From: Alphaproteobacteria bacterium
GTDB taxonomy: Bacteria > Pseudomonadota > Alphaproteobacteria > DSM-16000 > Inquilinaceae
Assembly: GCA_028281925.1 (NCBI GenBank)
Contig: JANQIX010000091.1
Location: 1 to 64,000 of the forward strand
Reading direction: 5' to 3'
Length of the DNA stretch: 64,000 nucleotides
Below the pieces are notes generated by a model. That model ran no database searches, had not been told where the DNA came from, and was given only the letters and a program-made list of their open reading frames with translations. Positions 7,424 through 15,395 of the stretch are shown piece after piece. Positions within the stretch are counted from its first letter, which is position 1. Each line of letters opens with the position of its first letter. The translations under genes and the position numbers were made by a program.

Positions 7424-9571
7424 ATGAGCCTCTATGGTGGCGCCATCCTGGGTCTTGCGCGCGACACGCTCGGGGTCTTCGACCGTGTTCTGAACCCATT
7501 GCTGCTGCTCGGCGTGCGGCTATGGCTGGCCATGATCTTCCTGAACCATGGGCTGGACACCGCGATGGCGACGCCGGACCGAATGTTCGGCGTCGATCCG
7601 CAGGTGACGACGGAGATCGTGGCGGCCGTGCTGCTCGCCATGGGCCTGTTGACCCGGCTTGCCGCCCTTCCGATCGCGTTCCTGTCGCTGGTTGTCTATT
7701 TCGGCGACCGTGATGTGACCGGCCATGTGTTGTGCGCCCTGCTCGCGCTCGCACTGACGGTGCACGGACCGGGGCCGATCTCGCTCGACGCGCTCTTGGG
7801 GCGGGGTGTCGGCCGGGCTGCGCTGCCCTTCGCGAAATGGCCCGACCGCATCATCCGTGCCTTCCAATCCGTCACCCAGCCGGTGCTGCAACTCTTGCTG
7901 CGCGTGTGGATGGCCGGGCTTTTCTGGATGACCGGCGAGGCCCTGATCAACACCGGCGGCACCAGATGGATCGACTACGGCACCCTGGCGAGCGACGCTT
8001 GGCTGGCACCATTTGCCGGCAATCCTGGGCTGATGGGTTTGCAGCTCGTGGCCGCGGTGATGCTGGCCGTCGGGTTCGGCACCCGGCTGGCGGCTCTGGG
8101 GCTGGCGCTCTTGACTGTCAGCGTGATGATGAGCCCGTCGGGGCTGCCGGAGCACCTGTTGTGGGCCTTGATCCTGGGCCATCTGCTATTCGCCGGACCG
8201 GGGCCGTTGTCGATCGACCATCTGATCGACGGCTGGCTGCAGCGGAACTTCCCCGAATACACCGGCAAGCCCGCCTTTTCGCTGGAGAGCTGTCCGCATG
8301 TAGTGATCGTCGGCGCCGGCTTCGGCGGGCTGGCCGCAGCCCGGGCGCTGGCGAAGACGCGGGTGCGCATCACGGTCATCGACCGCCACAACTACCACCT
8401 GTTTCAGCCGCTGCTCTACCAGGTCGCCACGGCGAGCCTGTCACCGGCGGATATCGCGGTGCCGATCCGCGGCACGTTGCGGGAACAGTTCAACACCCGC
8501 GTCCTGTTCGGCAAGGTGACCAGCATCGACACGGCGGCCAAGCAGGTGCTGATCGGCGAGGACCGCATCGCCTATGACCATTTGATCCTCGCCACCGGCG
8601 CACGCCACGCCTATTTCGGCCGCGACGATTGGGAGCCCTTGGCACCGGGGCTGAAGAAGATCGACGATGCCACCCATGTGCGCCAGCGCATTCTGCTCGC
8701 GTTTGAGCGGGCGGAAAGTGTCGAGGATCCAGTGGAGCGCGCACGGCTCTTGACCTTCATCGTGGTCGGCGCCGGCCCTACGGGGGTGGAACTTGCCGGG
8801 GCAATCGCGGAACTGGCCAAGCAGGGTATGGACAAGGACTTCCGCTCCATCGACCCGGCCAGTGCCCGCGTCATCCTTGTGCAGGCGGGGCCGCGGGTGC
8901 TGCCCATGTTTCCCGAGCGTCTGTCGGCGACCGCGCAGGCGTCCCTGGAAGACCTCGGTGTGGAGGTGCGCCTGAACGGCCGCGTGACGGAGATGGACGC
9001 AGTCGGTGTGGCCATCGGCGACGAGAAGATACCGGCCGGCACCATCCTTTGGGCGGCGGGCGTGCGCGCCTCCCGCGCGGCGAAATGGCTGGGCTGCGAG
9101 GCCGATCGTGCGGGCCGCGTGATCGTCGGGCCGGACCTGACGGTGCCGGGACATCCGGACATCTTCGTCGTGGGTGACACCGCGGCCATGACTACGTCGG
9201 GCGGGCAGCCTGTACCGGGCCTGGCACCGGCGGCGAAGCAGTCCGGCCTCTATGCGGCCAAGGTGATTGCGGCCCGCGTCGCCCGAAAGCCCGACCCCGG
9301 TCCCTTCCGGTACCGGCATATGGGCAGCCTGGCCACCATCGGCCGCGATTCCGCCGTGGCCGATTTCGGCTGGCTGAAGCTCAGCGGCCAGCCTGCCTGG
9401 TGGCTGTGGGGCGTGGTGCATGTGCTGTTCCTGCTGGGCACCCGCAACCGGCTTTCGGTGATGCTCAGCTGGATCTGGTCCTATCTCAGCTATCGCCGCT
9501 CCACGCGTCTGATCACCGGACCGGTCGAAGAGGCAGAGGCGCCGCGGATCATGCCGGCGGCGGCCGAGTGA
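7424..9571 (+). CDS. Fusion of two DoxX-like membrane domains with type II NADH dehydrogenase
   Basis: The 715-residue protein has two tandem DoxX-like four-helix units (about residues 20-140 and 150-275). Both contain the G-x-x-T-R-L-A-A-L turn and a terminal HGPGPISLD or AGPGPLSID motif. From about residue 290 there is a full NDH-2 flavoprotein: VVIVGAGFGGLAAARAL for FAD, NYHLFQPLLYQVATASLSP, VVGAGPTGVELAG for NADH, VVGDTAAM, and the membrane-anchoring C terminus VVHVLFLLGTRNRL. NDH-2 oxidises NADH with quinone reduction without proton pumping. DoxX proteins are linked to quinone or thiosulfate chemistry, so the fusion may couple another electron donor to the same quinone site. The start follows AAGGAG. 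No transcriptional partner is evident. Confidence 0.85.
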   Translation: MSLYGGAILGLARDTLGVFDRVLNPLLLLGVRLWLAMIFLNHGLDTAMATPDRMFGVDPQVTTEIVAAVLLAMGLLTRLAALPIAFLSLVVYFGDRDVTGHVLCALLALALTVHGPGPISLDALLGRGVGRAALPFAKWPDRIIRAFQSVTQPVLQLLLRVWMAGLFWMTGEALINTGGTRWIDYGTLASDAWLAPFAGNPGLMGLQLVAAVMLAVGFGTRLAALGLALLTVSVMMSPSGLPEHLLWALILGHLLFAGPGPLSIDHLIDGWLQRNFPEYTGKPAFSLESCPHVVIVGAGFGGLAAARALAKTRVRITVIDRHNYHLFQPLLYQVATASLSPADIAVPIRGTLREQFNTRVLFGKVTSIDTAAKQVLIGEDRIAYDHLILATGARHAYFGRDDWEPLAPGLKKIDDATHVRQRILLAFERAESVEDPVERARLLTFIVVGAGPTGVELAGAIAELAKQGMDKDFRSIDPASARVILVQAGPRVLPMFPERLSATAQASLEDLGVEVRLNGRVTEMDAVGVAIGDEKIPAGTILWAAGVRASRAAKWLGCEADRAGRVIVGPDLTVPGHPDIFVVGDTAAMTTSGGQPVPGLAPAAKQSGLYAAKVIAARVARKPDPGPFRYRHMGSLATIGRDSAVADFGWLKLSGQPAWWLWGVVHVLFLLGTRNRLSVMLSWIWSYLSYRRSTRLITGPVEEAEAPRIMPAAAE

Positions 9572-9676
9572 ACTGGCATTGCCGGAGGTGCGTTCCCATC
9601 TCCGGGGCTATCACCCGACTGCCGCCCAGGTGTGAGCACAAGGGCGCAGTCGTGAGATCACGGGGAACGGCACCGC

Positions 9677-10012
9677 ATGGGATCGCCGCCGGTATCTGAC
9701 CGCATTCGCACTTACGCCGCGTTCTGGCCCTACTATCTGGGCGAGCACCGCCGGCCGGCGAACCGAGGCTGTCACTATGTCGGCAGCCTGGCGGCAGTCG
9801 CCATGATCCTCACGGGCCTCGCCGCCGGCATTTGGTGGCTTGTGCCTGCCGCCGCGGTCGCGGGCTACGGTCTTGCCTGGTTCGGCCATTTCGCTGTGGA
9901 GCGCAATCGCCCCGCCACCTTGCGCTATCCCCTGTGGTCGCTGATCAGCGACTATCGCATGCTGGCCCTCTGGCTTGCCGGTCGCCTTGGAACCGTGCTG
10001 CGGACCCTATAG
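9677..10012 (+). CDS. DUF962/Mpo1-like membrane protein
   Basis: This 111-residue protein has the family opening YAAFWPYYLGEHRRPANRGCHYVG, two transmembrane helices, and GHFAVERNRPAT. DUF962 includes yeast Mpo1, an Fe-dependent dioxygenase acting on 2-hydroxy fatty acids; the conserved His residues HR, CHY and GHF are present. No strong ribosome site is seen before the ATG at 9677. It stands between the NADH dehydrogenase fusion and the convergent carboxypeptidase. Confidence 0.75.
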   Translation: MGSPPVSDRIRTYAAFWPYYLGEHRRPANRGCHYVGSLAAVAMILTGLAAGIWWLVPAAAVAGYGLAWFGHFAVERNRPATLRYPLWSLISDYRMLALWLAGRLGTVLRTL

Positions 10013-10036
10013 GTCGGACCGGGTTCCCGTCGCCGC

Positions 10037-11542
10037 CTACAACGCCCCGAACAGCGCTGCCACGTCGGCGTGGAAAGCGCGCAGGCTCTCGTCGTGGAAA
10101 TAGAACATGTGGCCGCCGAAATAGTTGGCGAAGCGCACTCTGGCGCGGGCATCCGGCTCGATCACGGTCTGGTCGATCAGGTATCGGCTGGCGAGGTAGG
10201 GCGTGATCAGGTCGTGATAGCCATGGACGATCAGCACCTGCAGCCGGTCGTTCACCGTCAGCGCGTAGGCGAGGTCGTCCGTGGTGCGCACATAGCCCTG
10301 GCGGCCGCTGATGCCGCTGTCGAACGACCAGCGCCGGAACGTCTGTTCGTTCAGCACCTCGTAAGTTCGGTCGGTCTCATACCCCAGTTCGTCGCGCACA
10401 TAATCCAGCAAGGCGGAGGCGAAGACGCCATCCGTCAAAGTCAGCGAGCGGTCGCCGCCTTCCAGGTATGACAGGTCAGGATAAGGGTCGGGGCTGACCT
10501 GCGTGGCGTCATAACGGTCGACCAGCAGCCCTTCGTCCTGCAGTAGCAGTTTGGCGAAGCGCCAAGACCCGATGCGTCCGCGCAGGCGCGCAACGGTTTC
10601 AGTGTCCAGGCCCGTGAGCTCGGCAATCTCGGCATAGAACGCCGCCGTCTCGTCTTCGCTCATCCGGCCCAGGCCGGCGAGCCCGGTCAGATAGCCATCA
10701 AGCGCATAGTCTTCGACCGGTGCCACCCGCACCGCCAAGTCATAGGCATCGACGGGCAGCGCCGCGCGGCCGTGCAAGTCTGCCGTCGCCGCCAGCGACG
10801 GCAGAACCATCGCCCAGTGCAACAGGCTGTGCCGTTCGCTTTCCAGCAGCAGGCCGTAATCCAGCGCGGGTGAGACCAGCACGGCCCCGTTCAGGATGAT
10901 CTCGAAATCGTCCATCAGCACACGGCTTAAGGCCGCGACACGCAGCCCGCCATAGCTTTCGCCCGCGATCACCTTGGGCGACGGCCAGCGGTCGAAGCGC
11001 GTGAGATAGAGCCGCATGAACTGGCCGATGGAGTGGAGATCCGCCTCGGCGTCCCAATAGGCCTGAGGGTCCGCTTCGCCACCGTTCCCACCATTGCCGT
11101 TCTCATCGTCGCCGTTGTCCGGCGGAAGGGCGCGACTGAAGCCGGTGCCGACGGGGTCGACGAACACAAGATCGGTAAACTCGAGCCAGCTGAAGTCGTT
11201 GGCGACCAGGCGCGAGGGCTGTGGCGGCATGCTGCCGTCGCCGGCCAGGTCCAACATGTAGGGACCGACGGCGCCGAGATGCAGAAACACACTCGCCGCC
11301 CCGGGCCCGCCGTTGAACAGGAAGGTGATCGGCCGTTCCGCCGGATCGGCGCCGTCCTGCGTATAGGCGATGTAGAAAATCTCCGCCGTCGGGTCTTCGG
11401 GATCATCTCCGATCGGCAGGACATCGGCCGTAGCTGTGTAGGCGCCGCCACCGGGCTCCTGGGCGGATGCGTACAGCGGCTGAACCAGGAAGGCCAGGGA
11501 CAGGGCAGGGTACGCCAGCATGGCAAGGGCACGCTTCACCAT
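10037..11542 (-). CDS. Secreted S10-family serine carboxypeptidase
   Basis: This 501-residue protein has an N-terminal signal peptide (VKRALAMLAYPALSLAFL... cut near ASAQ). The FLFNGGPGAAS oxyanion motif is present with GESYGG, in which Ser196 is the nucleophile. The catalytic Asp lies in VHGYHDLITP and the His in GGHMFYF near the C terminus. An Asp/Asn/Gly-rich insertion (DNGDDENGNGGNGG) sits before the catalytic Ser. The start at 11542 was preferred over an upstream one because it opens directly into the signal peptide and follows a GAGGA site. Role: periplasmic or extracellular peptide trimming. It is transcribed alone and diverges from the CheD-like gene. Confidence 0.88.
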   Translation of the reverse strand: MVKRALAMLAYPALSLAFLVQPLYASAQEPGGGAYTATADVLPIGDDPEDPTAEIFYIAYTQDGADPAERPITFLFNGGPGAASVFLHLGAVGPYMLDLAGDGSMPPQPSRLVANDFSWLEFTDLVFVDPVGTGFSRALPPDNGDDENGNGGNGGEADPQAYWDAEADLHSIGQFMRLYLTRFDRWPSPKVIAGESYGGLRVAALSRVLMDDFEIILNGAVLVSPALDYGLLLESERHSLLHWAMVLPSLAATADLHGRAALPVDAYDLAVRVAPVEDYALDGYLTGLAGLGRMSEDETAAFYAEIAELTGLDTETVARLRGRIGSWRFAKLLLQDEGLLVDRYDATQVSPDPYPDLSYLEGGDRSLTLTDGVFASALLDYVRDELGYETDRTYEVLNEQTFRRWSFDSGISGRQGYVRTTDDLAYALTVNDRLQVLIVHGYHDLITPYLASRYLIDQTVIEPDARARVRFANYFGGHMFYFHDESLRAFHADVAALFGAL

Positions 11543-11887
11543 GATCGGGTCCTCATTTGACGGCTCTCGACGATGCTCGGCTATATGGGCCCCAAGAACG
11601 CCGGACGCCATGCCGCACTCAGCTGCCGACACGATCCGTGCAGCTTTGTTGATCCTTCCGATGGATTCAGACATCGTCGCTGCATCGAAGCGGTCCAATC
11701 GCGGGCGATTGGGCGTTTCTTAGTTTTCGCGGTCTAGGAGGTGCACGGCCCGGCGCCCTATGGCGTCTACCGGACGCGAAGGCCGTGCTGCGGTCAGTCC
11801 AACTTGTCGCAACCGTGGGCGTCCTTGGCCGAATGTGATCTCCCGACTGGCAACGATGCCGCACCTAGGTCAAAGAGAGGAGAAATC
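11543..11887. other. 345-bp divergent intergenic region
   Basis: This stretch lies between the starts of the carboxypeptidase and the CheD-like protein. I see no convincing gene or hairpin in it. It must carry the promoters of both flanking genes. The only clear element is the strong AGAGGAG ribosome site just before 11888. Confidence 0.6.
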
Positions 11888-12427
11888 ATGCCGCACAAAG
11901 TCTGGATCGTGATGGGACAGGGCGCCTGCGCAGACTTGGCGTATGTTTCGTTTTGCTCAGGAACGTTCTACACCTGCTCCGGTATTGCCATGGTCAACAG
12001 CACCATCGGCCGGGGCGGCCTCTATCACTACCCGGCGATGGCCCTCACCGATCCGGACGAGGCACAGTACAAGGAGACTGAAGCCGTCCTCAAGCAGATG
12101 CTGGGATATATCAGGCCCGACGCGGTCAATATCGTAACGGCAGTCGACTCAACGGGCGCTGGCCAGATGGGAACGCCGCAGCGTGACAAGAACGCCATGG
12201 TGAACTGGTTCCAGCAGATCGGCTTTCCGGCAACGCTCGCCGCAGAAGCCACCTGGGCCGGTCTCAGTTCTGGGGGGGTGAGCACAAGGTCATCCAGTGT
12301 GAACTGGCCCGATGGCGAACTTCACGACTGGCAAGGCAGATCGGCCGGCGTCTATCCGTTGGGCGGGACGAATGTGACGCTGTTGGGCAAGAGCGGCGAG
12401 AGCCAGCCGGTCGAAGCGATGGGCTAG
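11888..12427 (+). CDS. Stand-alone protein with CheD-like Cys/His signature
   Basis: I do not recognise this 179-residue protein as a named family. It has Cys30, then 17 residues later His47 in GGLYHYP, preceded by Ser24. CheD receptor deamidases have Thr-x5-Cys and then a His 17 residues after the Cys in GG-[ML]-x-H-[FY]. The next segment (ETEAVLKQMLGYIRPDAVNIVTAVD) also resembles the CheD helix and strand ending in KVFGGA. I infer a member of the CheD/CNF cysteine glutaminase-deamidase fold. No signal peptide and no chemotaxis genes are nearby. The ATG at 11888 follows a very strong GAGAGGAG site, suggesting efficient translation. Confidence 0.5.
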   Translation: MPHKVWIVMGQGACADLAYVSFCSGTFYTCSGIAMVNSTIGRGGLYHYPAMALTDPDEAQYKETEAVLKQMLGYIRPDAVNIVTAVDSTGAGQMGTPQRDKNAMVNWFQQIGFPATLAAEATWAGLSSGGVSTRSSSVNWPDGELHDWQGRSAGVYPLGGTNVTLLGKSGESQPVEAMG

Positions 12428-12673
12428 CGGCTCCGCCTTTTCCGGCTTGCGGCGGCTCAGGGAAGCCGGCGTATGGACGCCGTTATGCTTCACGGTTGTT
12501 TCATTCACAGGGTCGGGCCGTCTGGTCCGGCCCTTTCTGTACATCGCAGGCGGCGGCGCTCTTGCCCGCGCAGGCGCGCTGATTCTTGGTGCGGCGAAGA
12601 CTCCCGGTCTATGATTCCCGTCAATGGCGCCGACGCCATCGAGCGCCTGGTACGGGAGGGGAGAGTGGCGCCC

Positions 12674-13213
12674 ATGTACAAGACGATTCTTATTCCGGTC
12701 GACGGCAGCGACCACGCCAATCATGGTCTCGAGATCGGATGCGCGCTGGCCGACCATTTCGAGGCGACGGTGGTGCTGGTCTGCGTTACCGGCCATCAGC
12801 GGATCTCGGAAGATCTCTTGAACGCGGCGATCGCCGAGGGTGTGGTGCATCCGCCCACCTATGGCCAGTTCGCCGAGACCTTCATCGATGCGGACGAAAC
12901 GCTGGCCGCCCAGGCGCAGAACCAGGGGCGGCTGGCCCAACGCGTCGGCCATGCCATCGCTGAGTACGTGGTCAAGGAAGGTCAGGCCTTTTCCAAAGGG
13001 CAGCACGTCCGGAAAGTGACGCCGGTGGTGTGCAACGGTGACCCGGCCGAGCAGATCGTCCATCAGGCCGAGCTGCACCAGGCGGACCTGATCGTGATGG
13101 GCAGCCGCGGCCTGGAGGGGCTGGACGCGCTGTTGCACTCCAGCGTCTCCGACGCCGTGCACAAGCACGCCCCCTGCCCTTGCATCATCTGCTTCCCGGC
13201 ACGGCACCGGTAG
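12674..13213 (+). CDS. Universal stress protein (UspA family)
   Basis: This 179-residue single Usp domain opens with MYKTILIPVDGSDHAN and ends with VMGSRGLEGLDALLHSSVSDAV followed by HAPCPCIIC. The usual ATP motif G-x2-G-x9-G-[ST] is nearly intact, but the last Gly is Ser, so nucleotide binding may be altered. The domain has an inserted helical stretch of about 35 residues after residue 50. Start at 12674 lies after a GGGAGGGGAGAG purine tract. It is monocistronic and is followed by a pair of REP-like hairpins. Confidence 0.87.
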   Translation: MYKTILIPVDGSDHANHGLEIGCALADHFEATVVLVCVTGHQRISEDLLNAAIAEGVVHPPTYGQFAETFIDADETLAAQAQNQGRLAQRVGHAIAEYVVKEGQAFSKGQHVRKVTPVVCNGDPAEQIVHQAELHQADLIVMGSRGLEGLDALLHSSVSDAVHKHAPCPCIICFPARHR

Positions 13214-13234
13214 GGCGCGTCCCCCTTCTCCGTC

Positions 13235-13308
13235 GTCCTCGCGCAGGCGAGGACCTCTTGGAGCGAGGCAGAGCGCATGCGGCGGGAGATGCTCGCCTTC
13301 GCGAGCAT
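13235..13308. repeat. Pair of inverted REP-like hairpins, locus A
   Basis: Hairpin 1 at 13235-13254 is GTCCTCGC-GCAG-GCGAGGAC. Hairpin 2 at 13289-13308 is ATGCTCGC-CTTC-GCGAGCAT in the opposite orientation. Each has a perfect 8-bp stem and 4-nt loop and is bordered by CGTC on one side and CTC on the other. The same type of pair occurs at 30177-30260 with different but compensated stem bases, so this is a dispersed intergenic repeat family. Confidence 0.7.
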
Positions 13309-13358
13309 GACGGGTTGGGGCAGGTGACGGGAATTCTGGTTCGTCCCGGTCCGCCGCC

Positions 13359-14252
13359 TCACACCATCAGCTCGCCCGTGATAACGGTCACCGCCGTCCC
13401 GCCGACTTTCACCGTCTCGATATCATCGCGCGGGCCGATCACGGCGACTTGGGCCTGGCCGGGCCGGTCCATCCAGTGCCCCTGCTCGGCAACGAAGTCC
13501 GGCGTAGCGATCAGACCGTACCGCCAGAGATAGGCCGCCATGCCGCCGGTGGCGGAGCCCGTGAATGGATCTTCGATCGGGTCCGGCGGCGTGTCGAAGT
13601 GCCGGGCGAAGGTCTGCCCCTCCGCCGTCACGCTGCCCAAGCAGAAGGCGTGCGCCCCGTAGAACTGCCAGGCCGCCTTCATGCTGTCGAACAACGGGAT
13701 ATCCGGCATGGCCCGCCGCAGCGTTGAGAGATCGCGCACCGGCACCATGACCTGGGGTGATCCGGTGCTGACCACCCGCGGCGGATGGTCGGGCAACAGG
13801 TCTTCGGGCGTGAGCCCGATGGCCGGCGCGATCTCTGCCGCCGGCACGATGTCGAGAAACCTCGGCTTCAACTGGGACATGGTCACGCGCACCAGCGCGT
13901 CTGTCGCGCGCTCGATCTCCACCGAGATCACGCCGGCCCCGATCTCCAGCGACACGGTCTTTCTCGGCCCATCCAGAGGCAACCGGCCGGTCTCCACCAG
14001 CGCATGGATGGTCGCGACGGTCGGATGCCCGGCCAGCGGGATCTCCCGCGACGGGGTGAAGTATCGCGCCCCGATATCGGCCTTGTCGGACCGCACGACA
14101 AAGCTGGTCTCCGAAAGGTTGTTCTCTCGCGCAATCGCGAGGCGCATGGCGTCGTCCAGGTCATCGGCATCGAACACGATGGCGCAGGGGTTGCCGGCCA
14201 AGCGCTGCGTGCAGAAGGCATCGACCTGCATGAAGGGATAGCGGCGGGTCAT
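13359..14252 (-). CDS. PhzF family isomerase/epimerase
   Basis: This 297-residue protein shows the two-lobed PhzF fold. It opens with FMQVDAFCTQRLAGNPCAIV, has the catalytic Glu48 in NNLSETSFV, RYFTPSREIPLAGHPTVA in the first lobe, and PFTGSATGGMAAYL in the second. Length matches the family. Named after the phenazine isomerase, most PhzF homologues act on unidentified metabolites, and no phenazine genes are here. It precedes the FAH-family gene's stop region on the same strand and may be cotranscribed with that gene, which lies 49 bp upstream. Confidence 0.88.
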   Translation of the reverse strand: MTRRYPFMQVDAFCTQRLAGNPCAIVFDADDLDDAMRLAIARENNLSETSFVVRSDKADIGARYFTPSREIPLAGHPTVATIHALVETGRLPLDGPRKTVSLEIGAGVISVEIERATDALVRVTMSQLKPRFLDIVPAAEIAPAIGLTPEDLLPDHPPRVVSTGSPQVMVPVRDLSTLRRAMPDIPLFDSMKAAWQFYGAHAFCLGSVTAEGQTFARHFDTPPDPIEDPFTGSATGGMAAYLWRYGLIATPDFVAEQGHWMDRPGQAQVAVIGPRDDIETVKVGGTAVTVITGELMV

Positions 14253-14301
14253 GGTTGGCCTCTTCGACAGTCCTTGGTTTTCAAGGAAGGGATCGCTCTC
14301 G

Positions 14302-15003
14302 TCACACCACCTTCACACCTAGCGCGCCGACGCCATCGATATGTGCGTCGACGCTGTCCCCCCGCTGCACGGGACCTACGCCGGAGGGCGTGCCGCTGAA
14401 GATCAGGTCGCCCGGTGCCAGGGTGAAGAGCGCGGACAGATGCGCGATCACCTCGGGCACCTTCCAGATGAGTTGATTGAGGTCGCCGCTCTGGCGCATC
14501 TCGCCATTGACGCTCAGCGTGATGGCGCCAGCATCGGGGTGGCCGATCTCCGTCGCCGGAATCAGCGGGCCGCAGGGCGCCGAGCGCTCGAACGCCTTGG
14601 CAACCTCCCATGGACGGCCGGCCTTCTTGGCCTCGGCCTGCAGGTCGCGGCGTGTCATGTCGATGCCGACGGCGTAGCCGTACACATGGGCAAGTGCGCT
14701 CTCGACCGGGATAGCCTTGCCGCCCTTGTGCAGGGCCACGACCAACTCGACCTCGTGATGCACGTCGGACGAGGCGTCGGGGTAGGGGAATGTGCCATCC
14801 AACGCGAGGTTGTCCGGGTTTTTCTGGAAGAAGAACGGCGCCTCTTTGTCCGGGTCGTGCCCCATCTCCACCGCATGCGCTGCGTAGTTGCGGCCGACGC
14901 AATAGATGCGGCGGACTGGGAACAGCGAGTCGGTTCCGCGCACGGGCAGGGCCGGCACCGGCGGCGGCGGGATCACGTAGGTGGCGGGCGTTTCGGACGT
15001 CAT
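14302..15003 (-). CDS. Fumarylacetoacetate hydrolase family protein (fumarylpyruvate hydrolase-like)
   Basis: This 233-residue single-domain FAH protein has YCVGRNYAAHAVEMG, the FFQKNPDNL segment, metal ligands in HHEVELVVALHKGG, GYAVGIDMTRRDLQ and the C-terminal LIFSGTPSGVGPVQRGD. The spacing resembles fumarylpyruvate or acylpyruvate hydrolases of gentisate-type pathways, but no ring-cleavage genes are nearby. It is upstream of the PhzF gene on the same strand, so the two may form a small operon handling a beta-diketo or acylpyruvate compound. Confidence 0.87.
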   Translation of the reverse strand: MTSETPATYVIPPPPVPALPVRGTDSLFPVRRIYCVGRNYAAHAVEMGHDPDKEAPFFFQKNPDNLALDGTFPYPDASSDVHHEVELVVALHKGGKAIPVESALAHVYGYAVGIDMTRRDLQAEAKKAGRPWEVAKAFERSAPCGPLIPATEIGHPDAGAITLSVNGEMRQSGDLNQLIWKVPEVIAHLSALFTLAPGDLIFSGTPSGVGPVQRGDSVDAHIDGVGALGVKVV

Positions 15004-15124
15004 GGGGGTACGGTCTCCTGCATCGCTTGGAGCGGCCTACCGGCGGTCCCGGCCGCGATTCCGCCTGCCGGTCCGAGGCAAATCTGATAGGACTTGGAGG
15101 GTCGTCGCCAGCCGAGAGCGCACC

Positions 15125-15394
15125 ATGCCGCGGGTCAGCTTCACCGGCAACCTTCAGCGCCACCTGTCGTGTCCGCCGGCCGAAGTGGCTGGCGAAACGG
15201 TTCGCGCCGTGCTGCAAGCGGTGTTCGCGGACAACCCCAGGCTTCGGTCCTATCTGCTGGACGACCAGGGGCGGCTACGTCGACACGTAAATATCTTCAT
15301 CAACGATCGGATGGTTCACGACCGCTGCCGGTTGTCCGATCAGGTGACCGATGCCGATGAGGTGTTCGTGGTCCAAGCCCTGTCGGGAGGGTGA
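15125..15394 (+). CDS. MoaD/ThiS-family small protein with GG terminus
   Basis: This 89-residue beta-grasp protein opens MPRVSFTGNLQRHLSCP, has the VNIFINDRMV strand, VTDADEVFVVQALSGG at the end, and a terminal Gly-Gly typical of sulfur-carrier or protein-modifier proteins. The stop is 1 nt before the ATG of the BNR-repeat protein, so the two are translationally coupled. MoaD/ThiS proteins are adenylated and thiocarboxylated at the GG tail by an E1-like enzyme; none is encoded here, so it would rely on a housekeeping MoeB/ThiF. Confidence 0.78.
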   Translation: MPRVSFTGNLQRHLSCPPAEVAGETVRAVLQAVFADNPRLRSYLLDDQGRLRRHVNIFINDRMVHDRCRLSDQVTDADEVFVVQALSGG

Positions 15395-15395
15395 A

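Noticed and set aside
11888..12427. Assigning the CheD-like protein as true CheD with gene symbol cheD.
   Set aside because: Ser replaces Thr, the C-terminal KVFGGA motif is not exact, and no chemotaxis genes are nearby.
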